A stretch of DNA of 64,000 nt, from the NCBI GenBank assembly GCA_029964075.1, contig CM057142.1, positions 28,460,392-28,524,391 on the forward strand, read 5' to 3'. Both the position numbers and the translations under genes were made by a program. Shown one piece after another: positions 10,207-17,709 of this stretch (the stretch's first letter is position 1; every line of letters begins with the position of its first letter). The notes beneath the pieces were generated by a model that saw nothing but the letters and a program-made list of their open reading frames with translations, made no database searches and was not told where the DNA came from. Source of the DNA: Patiria pectinifera. Its lineage: Eukaryota; Echinodermata; Asteroidea; Valvatida; Asterinidae.

Positions 10207-11555
10207 GATACTACAAAGCCAACAACAAATACCTACCCGACCATAATCCAAACGAGCCGTCGAGTTACATCACCTACCTCGATGCAAACAATCTGTACGG
10301 CTGGGCCATGAGTCAATACCTGCCGTACAAAGACTTTAAATGGGCGTCTACAAAAACGTTTACCGAGTCCAAGATATTATCTCTCAGGAAAACGTCAAAC
10401 ACCGGTTACTGCTTCGAAGTAGACCTCGATTACCCGGACAATCTCCACGACCTGCACAACGATTACCCCCTAGCGCCAGAAAACATCGTCATACCAAAAG
10501 AATGGATGTCTGATTATCAAAACGAATTATTAGATACCGAACCTAGTAGCAACGTGCAAAAATTAACGTGTACCCTTAATCCTAAACAAAAATATGTTCT
10601 GCACTACGTCACGTTACAGTTGTATCTCAAACTCGGCTTGAAACTTAAAAAGGTGCATCGAGTGCTGCAATTTAAACAAGCGCCTTGGATGGCATCTTAC
10701 ATCGACAAAAACACGCAACTTCGAACAAAAGCGACCTCTGATTTTGAGAAAGACTTTTTTAAGCTCATGAATAACAGCGTGTTTGGTAAGACGATGGAAA
10801 ACGTCAGAAACCGAATCGACGGTTACCTACTCAGAGACAGTAACGATGACGATCGAGATAAATACCAAAAAATTATACAGAAACCGAGCTACAAAACGAC
10901 GACGTCATTTTCAGAATGCAAATTGTCATTTGTCGAAAAGTACAAGACTAAAACCGTGTTAAACAAACCGATCTACTGCGGAGTGAGTATCTTGGATCTC
11001 TCAAAGACGCTGATGTACGATTTTTATTACAACCATTTGAAAGACAAGTACAAAGAGAAAATCAGGTTGATGTACACAGATACAGACAGTTTGGTACTCG
11101 TAGTGCACACGGACGACGTATACAAAGATATGCAGCAAAACGGGCAACAATACGACCTTTCAAATTATTCGACGGATCACCCTTTGTACGATCCAACCAA
11201 TAAGAAAGTGATCGGTAAATTTAAAGACGAGTTTGGAGGTAAAATAATCAAAGAAGTTGTTTGTATAAGACCTAAAATGTACTCGATTTTAACCGCTGAC
11301 ATCAACTTGAAAAAAGCCAAGGGAGTCACAAAATCGGTCACCTCTAAGAAATTAAAACACCGACACTATTACGACTGCATCTTAAACAAGAAATCTCATT
11401 ACGAAACCATGACTCACATTAGATCGGAAAATCACATCCTTTACACCGTATCTCAAAATAAACTGTCGTTGAGTCCGTTGGACACAAAGAGGTACATTTT
11501 ACCGGATGGAATACACACGCTCGCTTATGGTCACCGTAATCTAGATATTAATTAG
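10194..11555 (+). CDS. polB: Protein-primed family B DNA polymerase, C-terminal palm part
   Basis: This 453-residue frame continues the polymerase. It contains palm motif A as YLDANNLYGWAM (D30), motif B as KLMNNSVFGK (190-199), and motif C as YTDTDS (D296 and D298, the metal-binding pair). All catalytic residues seen are intact. It opens with GTG in the overlap with the upstream frame, so it has no sensible start of its own and should be regarded as the second part of a broken gene. Its 3' end overlaps the 3' end of the convergent integrase by 8 bp. Confidence 0.9.
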   Translation: MGGMRYYKANNKYLPDHNPNEPSSYITYLDANNLYGWAMSQYLPYKDFKWASTKTFTESKILSLRKTSNTGYCFEVDLDYPDNLHDLHNDYPLAPENIVIPKEWMSDYQNELLDTEPSSNVQKLTCTLNPKQKYVLHYVTLQLYLKLGLKLKKVHRVLQFKQAPWMASYIDKNTQLRTKATSDFEKDFFKLMNNSVFGKTMENVRNRIDGYLLRDSNDDDRDKYQKIIQKPSYKTTTSFSECKLSFVEKYKTKTVLNKPIYCGVSILDLSKTLMYDFYYNHLKDKYKEKIRLMYTDTDSLVLVVHTDDVYKDMQQNGQQYDLSNYSTDHPLYDPTNKKVIGKFKDEFGGKIIKEVVCIRPKMYSILTADINLKKAKGVTKSVTSKKLKHRHYYDCILNKKSHYETMTHIRSENHILYTVSQNKLSLSPLDTKRYILPDGIHTLAYGHRNLDIN

Positions 11556-12549
11556 GCGGTAATTGCGTGTCCTCGGGTACGACTTGAAGCTCTTGTCTCA
11601 CAAAACTCCTTTTTGGGCCGTCTTGCAGGTAATAAAGAGTAGGACCCGTCGTGACTTTTTTACCTTCAATCATTTTAAATTGACTCGTTCTTTTTTCCAC
11701 GTTGAAGATGTCTACGCTCCAAATGGGATCCGTGGCTCTTCTAGAAGTTCCACCCTCTTGCTCACCCGGGTAATATAAATATCTAACCATAGCGTCTTGC
11801 GGTAATTGTTGCTCTTTTGTTTTAACGGGGTTAGCCGGCGATTGCCGGACCTGTTTTAGTTTAACCGCCTCTGACGGCGCTTTAGCTATTAATCTCGTCG
11901 TTTCATCGTTTATAGCTTTGATCACGCTGGGTAATCGGTCGACCCATTGCGTGTTTCTATTCTCGGGATTTAACATTTCTTGAGCGTATTGATGACCAAA
12001 CAGTCTCTCGGCTAGCGTTCGATTAAATCTTTCTACGATACCCTGCGATCGGTGGTTTCCGGGTTCGCCTACGATAATCTCGACGTTTTTTGAGGCCATC
12101 CATTTTTTAAAAGCGCCCTTAAATTCGGTACCGGCGTCTACTCTCAACGTTTTAGGGTAACTCAAAGGCGACCTCGCGTAAATCTTGACGATAGCATCCC
12201 GCGTGGAATCTGCCGTTTTAGAAACCAAAGGTTCTGCTTCGTGGTATCGACTCGCAACATCGACAACCGTCAAAGCGTATTTATAAGTCTTGCGTTTTAC
12301 TTTATCCCAGGGTAGGTATAGCACATCCATTTGGTGAAAGTCGTTTGGTGTTTCAAACTCTCGTGATGTACTCGTAGGCCTGGGTACATACGCAGGACCC
12401 GGTAGATAAATTTGCCATATCGCTTGTTTTTTAAGCCAATCTCTGATTACCTTTTTATCGATTTTTGTTTTATCGTGTAAATGGTCGACGGCACTTTCAC
12501 CTCTCCAATAACCGCTCGGGCTATAATACAGTTTAGATAATGTTTGCAT
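11548..12549 (-). CDS. Retroviral-type (DDE) integrase
   Basis: A 333-residue rve-type integrase. The catalytic triad is visible: D75 in FHQMDVLYL, D138 in LRVDAGTEF and E173 in QGIVERFNRTL, with 34 residues between the second D and E. The N-terminal 60 residues are a helical DNA-binding region (IDKKVIRDWLKKQ) without a complete HHCC finger. The C-terminal 80 residues (DPIWSVDIFNVEKR to SFVRQEL) resemble the chromo/SH3-like end of Polinton integrases. It should cut and join the element ends into host DNA, fitting the short target duplication. It diverges from the next gene across a 31-bp shared promoter gap that contains TATATTAAA. Confidence 0.92.
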   Translation of the reverse strand: MQTLSKLYYSPSGYWRGESAVDHLHDKTKIDKKVIRDWLKKQAIWQIYLPGPAYVPRPTSTSREFETPNDFHQMDVLYLPWDKVKRKTYKYALTVVDVASRYHEAEPLVSKTADSTRDAIVKIYARSPLSYPKTLRVDAGTEFKGAFKKWMASKNVEIIVGEPGNHRSQGIVERFNRTLAERLFGHQYAQEMLNPENRNTQWVDRLPSVIKAINDETTRLIAKAPSEAVKLKQVRQSPANPVKTKEQQLPQDAMVRYLYYPGEQEGGTSRRATDPIWSVDIFNVEKRTSQFKMIEGKKVTTGPTLYYLQDGPKRSFVRQELQVVPEDTQLPPN

Positions 12550-12580
12550 ATTATTTAATATAAAAGACGTTTATAATAAT
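12550..12580. promoter_or_regulatory. Bidirectional promoter gap
   Basis: Only 31 bp separate the divergent integrase and the 140-residue membrane protein. TATATTAAA (minus strand, 12554-12562) lies 5 bp upstream of the integrase ATG. TTTATAATAAT leads into the plus-strand ATG. Confidence 0.5.
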
Positions 12581-13003
12581 ATGGCTAGCGTTGCTATGAT
12601 GTTAGGAGGCGCGATCGTCAACGCCTTAGCTTTTACGGGTTCAAACTTTTTATTTTCAAATCTGAAACAGAGTGACGAGGAGCGTAAGAGACACGATTTA
12701 GCGATAGAACAACTCTCAGCCGCCAAAGATAAGTGGCAACGAGAACGAACGAAATATCTAGATTTTCTAAACGAACGTATCAGAAAACAAAATGCTTCTA
12801 AAGAAACATTTTCTAACGTAGACCGAGCGTTGCGTTACTACAACGAGGTGAGTGGACAATCTACCGAACTACCCATAGGACTGCAACACGAACCCAAACT
12901 CGAAGATTTTTACGAGCCTAGCGACCAACAAATAGAAAAAGAACTGGCGTTTATCGCAGGAGGAACGCTATTGGTGGGCTTCTTGGCTTACAGATACCTT
13001 TAA
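12581..13003 (+). CDS. Small virion-type membrane protein with C-terminal anchor
   Basis: 140 residues: a hydrophobic N-terminus (ASVAMMLGGAIVNALAF), a charged helical middle likely to form a coiled coil (about 28-85), and a C-terminal membrane segment ending GGTLLVGFLAYRYL. Two membrane segments around a soluble helix suggest a virion or assembly membrane protein. It lies directly before the capsid candidate (22-bp gap). The tail resembles the tails of the 417- and 473-residue proteins. I do not know a named family for it. Confidence 0.75.
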   Translation: MASVAMMLGGAIVNALAFTGSNFLFSNLKQSDEERKRHDLAIEQLSAAKDKWQRERTKYLDFLNERIRKQNASKETFSNVDRALRYYNEVSGQSTELPIGLQHEPKLEDFYEPSDQQIEKELAFIAGGTLLVGFLAYRYL

Positions 13004-13025
13004 ATTTAAAACTCGTATAAATAAA

Positions 13026-14294
13026 ATGAATGCGTATGGAAAAAAGCTCAATCCCAGCAGGCTATTAAAAATACCCAGATCTATCAAGGGTGAGAGAAAA
13101 GAGGTGGTCATTACCCACAATCCTAGTAGTATATCGGCGGGGCAAACGCTGAGGGTCAAGTTTCCTCAATTGGGTGTAGACGACGTGATCGTACCCGGCA
13201 CTTGTAAACTAGCTTTCAATTTAGAACTCGAAGGTGGAAGCGACAACAATAGAACTATTTTTGGCAATTTAGCCAGAAATTTAGTCAGCGAAATCAGCGT
13301 CAGGCTTCAAGGTCACGAAATTGTGAGTTATCGTCACGCCGACGTGTATCACAATTTTAAAGACAATTGGCTCAACAGCTCGACGACTCGAAACATGGCG
13401 TACTCGGGCATAGAAAAAGAAAATGTGTCTAAACTAAGAACTGGAGCTCAAGATGCTAACGCGGGCGCCAACAGCGGTAAAGATCAAGCTATCGCGGATG
13501 CCTATGGTAACAGATATTGCATTCCCCTAGACATTGACATACTGACTTCGCATCACCCTTTTTACCCCAGCGGTTTAAAACAACCTCTGACGTACGAGAT
13601 AAAGTTTAACGATCACGATAAAGTAGTCAACAGTTCAGATACGGCGGCGATGTATTCTATCTCAGACTTATCTCTCGAATACGAAGTGGTGACCAACAGA
13701 GACCTAGCTATCACCATCAGGAATAAACACAAGGGGTTAATGCAATATCTGTTTGATAAAATCCACTCGCTAGAAGTTAGATCCGTCAACAAATCGGACA
13801 CGCTTTGGAACGTCAGCGTCAATCAACCCATCAGGAGTCTCAAGGGTATTTTGTTTTTGTTTAAAGATCCCGCTGAGAAAAATCCGCAGCGGTTTTATAA
13901 TCCAAAACTAACCAAAACATCGGTGACCGTAGAAGGTAAACCCAATCAACTCTACAGTCAAGGCATGTCTCAGTATCAACACTGGAACGAAATTATCAAG
14001 TTCTTTGGAGACAGCGATACCGAAAGCGGGCGCGGAGTAGCTAAAGACTTACATATGACGGGCTGTGACCTCGGAGACTATCTAAAAAACAAGTACGGTC
14101 TGTGGCTCGATTTTAGAAGTAACGACGACAATTCCGCTCACGGATCTGGTAGAAAACTTGGAGACGGAGGAGGCATCAACATTCAATTTACCAGAGAAGC
14201 TGAAAGTGAAGGTGACCTCACGATGTACGTATTTTTAGTCATGGATGCTCAATTGAACTTGGAAGACGGAAATTTTAAATCTCTGTTAAGTTAA
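13026..14294 (+). CDS. Candidate major capsid protein (double-jelly-roll type)
   Basis: 422 residues, mostly beta-rich, without membrane segments. The N-terminal part (QTLRVKFPQLGVDDVIVPGT, then FGNLARNLVSEISVRLQGHE) has the alternating pattern expected of capsid beta-sandwiches. A second similar half begins around 240 (SLEVRSVNKSDTLWNVSVN). Length, two-fold layout, and position immediately before the packaging ATPase (one base between stop and ATG) support the call. It does not look like the usual animal Polinton hexon as I know it, so it may be a divergent lineage. No direct motif proves the assignment; a structure prediction would. Confidence 0.6.
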   Translation: MNAYGKKLNPSRLLKIPRSIKGERKEVVITHNPSSISAGQTLRVKFPQLGVDDVIVPGTCKLAFNLELEGGSDNNRTIFGNLARNLVSEISVRLQGHEIVSYRHADVYHNFKDNWLNSSTTRNMAYSGIEKENVSKLRTGAQDANAGANSGKDQAIADAYGNRYCIPLDIDILTSHHPFYPSGLKQPLTYEIKFNDHDKVVNSSDTAAMYSISDLSLEYEVVTNRDLAITIRNKHKGLMQYLFDKIHSLEVRSVNKSDTLWNVSVNQPIRSLKGILFLFKDPAEKNPQRFYNPKLTKTSVTVEGKPNQLYSQGMSQYQHWNEIIKFFGDSDTESGRGVAKDLHMTGCDLGDYLKNKYGLWLDFRSNDDNSAHGSGRKLGDGGGINIQFTREAESEGDLTMYVFLVMDAQLNLEDGNFKSLLS

Positions 14295-14295
14295 A

Positions 14296-14901
14296 ATGAC
14301 ACAACCGCATTGCGCTTTAATCGTCGGCAAAACAAATTCGGGCAAAACCAAATGGATTTTGGATCTGTTAGAGTCAGATTATAAAAACACATTTGAGGCG
14401 ATAGTCATCATTTGCCCTACCATATTTAAAAACAAAACGTACATCGAAAGAAAGTGGATTCAAGCAGATCCTGAGGTATACCTCTGCGATCCGGAATTGT
14501 ACAAGATGACGCTCAACGAAGCGATCGATTTTTACAGGAAAATATTTGAAGGTGTTGCCACGTTGTTTATCGTGGACGATTGCTCTTCAGATCAAGAGAT
14601 TAAATATCGTAAAAAGACATGCGCGCTAAGCAAGATGGCATTTAGCGGAAGACACGTAAATCACAGCTGTTGGTTACTGACCCAAAAGTACAACAGCGTT
14701 TTAAAAGATTATAGAGAAAACACGGCTTGGTTGGCATTATTTTACTGCAAAGATAAAACATCGTTTGATCAAGCGTTAGACGAAAACGATGTCGTACCCA
14801 TTGAAGAACGAGATTATATAAAACGACGTTTGAGAGATGTGAAATATAGTAAATTGGTCGTATACACCGAACCTCCAGTTAGTTACGAGCTACTTGAGTA
14901 G
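14296..14901 (+). CDS. A32/FtsK-type genome-packaging ATPase
   Basis: 201 residues with a clear Walker A (VGKTNSGKT, 10-18) and Walker B (TLFIVDD, near 91-97). A sensor-like stretch WLLTQKYNSV follows. Length and layout match the compact packaging ATPases of Polintons, virophages and large DNA viruses, which pump DNA into preformed capsids. It follows the capsid candidate with one intervening base, so the two are probably expressed together. The catalytic motifs are intact. Confidence 0.88.
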   Translation: MTQPHCALIVGKTNSGKTKWILDLLESDYKNTFEAIVIICPTIFKNKTYIERKWIQADPEVYLCDPELYKMTLNEAIDFYRKIFEGVATLFIVDDCSSDQEIKYRKKTCALSKMAFSGRHVNHSCWLLTQKYNSVLKDYRENTAWLALFYCKDKTSFDQALDENDVVPIEERDYIKRRLRDVKYSKLVVYTEPPVSYELLE

Positions 14902-15003
14902 CTAGTTGAGTAACAATTAATAGCTAGGTGAGTAACAATTAATAGCTAGGTGAGTAACAATTAATAGCTAGGTGAGTAACAATTAATAGCTAGTTCAGTA
15001 GCA
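14898..15003 (+). repeat. 22-bp tandem repeat after the ATPase gene
   Basis: About 4.5 units of AGCTAGGTGAGTAACAATTA plus AT begin right at the ATPase stop codon. Units are nearly identical in the middle and diverge at both ends. Each contains the self-complementary TAGCTA and ATTAAT. Function unknown; it separates the capsid/ATPase block from the small-membrane-protein block. Confidence 0.8.
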
Positions 15004-15080
15004 ACCTATTCAATAAACTACACATGTATTACAATTTGTTAATCAACAAACGTCAACAAAATACATTTTGCTGTTAGTAA

Positions 15081-15233
15081 ATGATAGCAATATTCGAGTA
15101 TTTGCAGTTTTTGGCTATTATCATCATATCGCTTAATCTATCGTTTTACACCTACGAATACCTTTGTTTTTGTAACAAAGTTGCAACAGCTACAACAAAA
15201 TTAAATTCGTTTCTAATTAAATGGAGGACCTAA
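15081..15233 (+). CDS. Small single-span membrane protein (50 aa)
   Basis: A short frame starting MIAIFEYLQFL has a hydrophobic segment (about 8-23, LQFLAIIIISLNLSFY) and a Cys-containing then basic tail. It overlaps the start of the next gene by 13 bp, a typical viral arrangement. Coding is inferred from the hydrophobic profile and compact fit only. Confidence 0.4.
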   Translation: MIAIFEYLQFLAIIIISLNLSFYTYEYLCFCNKVATATTKLNSFLIKWRT

Positions 15234-15799
15234 AACTTACTTTAACGAACGAACAAGATCACAACGCAGAACATAAAGATCGTTTGTGCGGTGTCGTAGC
15301 AGCTGGAAACTCTAGAAAGTACTTGGGAAAGGAATACACCGTTAAACATATCGAAGCTCTTGACAGTAAAGAACTCGAAAAGCTGTATCATCTGTACGAA
15401 ACTAAATTTGGAAATGAAATTGTTCAAACCGTTGGTAAATACACTTTAAGTATATTTTCGAGAGTGTTAGCTGTTGTTACACCCGTACAAGTTTTAGGAT
15501 ATAACGTCACTATAGATTCTGAAGAAGAACTCACCAACGACTTGAGTTCTGATCCTATTATAAGCGCGAGTATGGCTGGTATGTTGAGCGACGTTTGTTA
15601 CAAGTACGGAACTTTAATATCACCCCTAGTTGCTACGATTATCACAACAAAACATTTGAAATTTAATAAACCTAATATAATAAATGGAAGATCAGAAAGC
15701 AGCGACAGCAACGCCTGCAGCTCAACCAGCAGAGACAGAGACACCCCCACCGATAAAAACAACATCGTCACCGACGGTAACGAGAGTGACCAAGACTAA
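15221..15799 (+). CDS. Polinton accessory protein, unknown function (192 aa)
   Basis: The N-terminal two-thirds are folded-looking (helical, LDSKELEKLYHLYETKFG), with a moderately hydrophobic stretch at about 75-95 and another near 140. The last 40 residues are Ser/Asp-rich and low complexity. The 3' end overlaps the next gene by 116 bp in another frame, so the low-complexity tail may be shaped by the overlap. No enzyme motif is visible. Confidence 0.65.
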   Translation: MEDLKLTLTNEQDHNAEHKDRLCGVVAAGNSRKYLGKEYTVKHIEALDSKELEKLYHLYETKFGNEIVQTVGKYTLSIFSRVLAVVTPVQVLGYNVTIDSEEELTNDLSSDPIISASMAGMLSDVCYKYGTLISPLVATIITTKHLKFNKPNIINGRSESSDSNACSSTSRDRDTPTDKNNIVTDGNESDQD

Positions 15800-16067
15800 A
15801 AATCCTAAACGAATACAGCAGGGTAAAGCTTTAGCCGAGCACAATAGACAGATGAAATTAAAATTAGCAAAAATGGACGTAACATCGGACGATAATACAT
15901 GCTCACCAAACTACAACTCTTGGGTGATGTGGGGGGCTATAGCGTCTATAATAGGGGTGGGGCTGCTGGTACTAAAAAGTAAGGCAACTGCGCCGGTAAT
16001 ACAGCCAGTGCCGGTAGTCACGCAACCCACTACACCCAGCGTCCCCAAAACGCTAGACATGGAATAA
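15684..16067 (+). CDS. Small basic single-span membrane protein (127 aa)
   Basis: A Pro/Thr/Ala-rich N-terminus leads to a basic helix (NPKRIQQGKALAEHNRQMK), then a membrane segment at about 81-95 (WGAIASIIGVGLLVL), then a Pro/Thr/Val-rich tail. The basic patch could bind DNA or lipid. It starts inside the previous gene (116-bp overlap). ATAATAAATG forms its immediate upstream context. Function unknown. Confidence 0.65.
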   Translation: MEDQKAATATPAAQPAETETPPPIKTTSSPTVTRVTKTKNPKRIQQGKALAEHNRQMKLKLAKMDVTSDDNTCSPNYNSWVMWGAIASIIGVGLLVLKSKATAPVIQPVPVVTQPTTPSVPKTLDME

Positions 16068-16072
16068 ACAGC

Positions 16073-16086
16073 AATTTAAAAATTGT
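16073..16086 (+). terminator. Small hairpin after the 127-aa gene
   Basis: CAATTT-AA-AAATTG forms a 6-bp stem a few bases after the stop at 16067. It fits a hairpin-at-gene-end pattern, but the stem is short and AT-only. Confidence 0.25.
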
Positions 16087-16095
16087 TATATTAAA
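16087..16095 (+). promoter_or_regulatory. TATATTAAA promoter-like element
   Basis: TATATTAAA followed by AACG leads straight into the ATG at 16100. The same element precedes 20366 and, on the other strand, 12549 and 19131. Confidence 0.5.
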
Positions 16096-16099
16096 AACG

Positions 16100-16342
16100 A
16101 TGAGTAACTTTGACACCAACGGAATAGCTAATACGATTTATCACGGAGCCGTCATATCGGGTCTTTCGATGGGATACGCCATGATAGGAGCTAAACTACT
16201 TAAAATGAAAGCGCCAGATTTAAACAAACTAAGCGTAGAAGATGCGGCTAAATTGACGGGCATTATAAGTGGAGCTCTGGCCACGCAAAATTGGTTGGTG
16301 ACCCAGGGTATACTACCAGGCAGTATAATGAAAACGGCATAA
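16100..16342 (+). CDS. Small hydrophobic protein (80 aa)
   Basis: Two moderately hydrophobic stretches (ISGLSMGYAMIGAKLL and KLTGIISGALATQNWLV) are separated by a charged link. Probably membrane-associated. Its place among other small membrane proteins suggests a virion or assembly role. No named family recognised. Confidence 0.65.
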   Translation: MSNFDTNGIANTIYHGAVISGLSMGYAMIGAKLLKMKAPDLNKLSVEDAAKLTGIISGALATQNWLVTQGILPGSIMKTA

Positions 16343-16364
16343 TTTAAATAGGTTTATTAAATAA

Positions 16365-17618
16365 ATGGCTGAAGGAGGATTTGACTTTGACCCCGTTGAT
16401 GATTACGATTACGATGGCGATGATGATGTAGCAGAGACCAATCTGGACGACAACTTTGATACTCCTGCACCACCAATCCTCACTACCGACATAGATGACG
16501 TTTTTGATCAAGCAAGAAGCATGGTCACTAATAGGCGCGTTGATGAGTTTTACGATACTTATAACATATACAATAAACCAATATCTCCGAGTTATGAAAA
16601 ATTTGTCGGTAATAGAGACGGTTTATTTTATGACACTGATGAAGGCTTACTAAGGTTAACGGATAAAAGAAAACCAGACAGATTCTTGACTCTGAGGACT
16701 ATAGAGGTAAATGTAAAAAAGATGGGTTTAAACGGTAGAGATTTTATTAGAAAGGAATTAGGCTTTACGCATTACGAACGTAAGACACTCAGTGACGATC
16801 AAAGTCAACAACTGCAATCAATACAACCCGAGAGTATCCCCATGACAGAACTACCCAGAGTCACCGATGAGGTTATCGAGATTATAGACGATTTAGAACA
16901 AGACACCGGCGCTCAAACAGAAGGATTGAATTACAGAGAACTCCAGGGTTTAGACAAAACTCTTCAGACGTTGAGAGGTAACCTAGAACTTAATTTAGCG
17001 CGTCTCACAGAACTGGACCGAGAGATTGCAGCCACGAGACAGGAACTCGACGAATCTCACAGCGAGGAGGGTCGACGAGAGTTAAACGATAAATTGAGCG
17101 ACTTGAACGTTGAAAGATCCGCCAGATTAGAAGCCGCAAAAGCCAACGAACGAGGGCTCAAAAGTCAGATCGCTAGAATCAAAGAAACGATTAATAAAAT
17201 ATTAGGCGACGACACGACTCTGGCGGAAAAGATCAGAACTCTGTTTAGAGAACAAGGTGTGACCGTAGTGAGTATTTTAGCCGCTTTTAGTTTAGCCATC
17301 AGCACGATAGTGAGTAGCATCGTCGCTAGCGTGAGAGGTGCGGGTGCCCCACCCGCGCCATCGCCAACACCTGCACCAACACCAACACCAAAAGGTGGTA
17401 TCAAAGAGTGGATTTCAAAACAACTCGCTAATTTTGCATCTGCTCTTCAAAAACTGGGAGTGAGCGCGTTGGGTGCTCTGCCGGGTATCATAGGCAGCGT
17501 ACTCAGTTGGATATTAAACGCGCTGAGTAAGTCCGTATCGTGGTTGGCCGAACACGTGTGGGCTTTGTTTTTGGGTGTGGGAGCCTTGGTGTTTGCGTAC
17601 CTGCAAAAACGATGGTAG
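16365..17618 (+). CDS. Tail-anchored structural-type protein with coiled coil (417 aa)
   Basis: The order is: a very acidic, disordered N-terminus (DDYDYDGDDD); a middle domain; a long coiled coil at about 200-285 (ELNLARLTELDREIAATRQE and on); a first membrane segment near 302-324 (VVSILAAFSLAISTIV); a Pro-rich linker (PPAPSPTPAPTPTP); an amphipathic Gly/Ala/Ser-rich region; and a C-terminal anchor ending GALVFAYLQKRW. A membrane-penetration or minor virion role is possible, but this is inference. It converges on the 473-aa gene with a hairpin between them. Confidence 0.7.
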   Translation: MAEGGFDFDPVDDYDYDGDDDVAETNLDDNFDTPAPPILTTDIDDVFDQARSMVTNRRVDEFYDTYNIYNKPISPSYEKFVGNRDGLFYDTDEGLLRLTDKRKPDRFLTLRTIEVNVKKMGLNGRDFIRKELGFTHYERKTLSDDQSQQLQSIQPESIPMTELPRVTDEVIEIIDDLEQDTGAQTEGLNYRELQGLDKTLQTLRGNLELNLARLTELDREIAATRQELDESHSEEGRRELNDKLSDLNVERSARLEAAKANERGLKSQIARIKETINKILGDDTTLAEKIRTLFREQGVTVVSILAAFSLAISTIVSSIVASVRGAGAPPAPSPTPAPTPTPKGGIKEWISKQLANFASALQKLGVSALGALPGIIGSVLSWILNALSKSVSWLAEHVWALFLGVGALVFAYLQKRW

Positions 17619-17647
17619 TAATAGTTCTAATCAAGTTTAAACAAAAA

Positions 17648-17690
17648 AATAAAAGCCTTACCAGCGCAAAGTTGGTAAGGCTTATTTTTT
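17648..17690. terminator. Hairpin and A/T tracts between convergent genes
   Basis: AAGCCTTACCA (17653-17663) pairs with TGGTAAGGCTT (17673-17683), an 11-bp stem with a 9-base loop, flanked by an A-run on the left and a T-run on the right. It sits between the stops of two convergent genes and reads as a 3'-end signal on both strands. AATAAA overlaps at 17648-17653. Confidence 0.65.
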
Positions 17691-17709
17691 TGTGTGATCA
17701 GAGTGTGAC

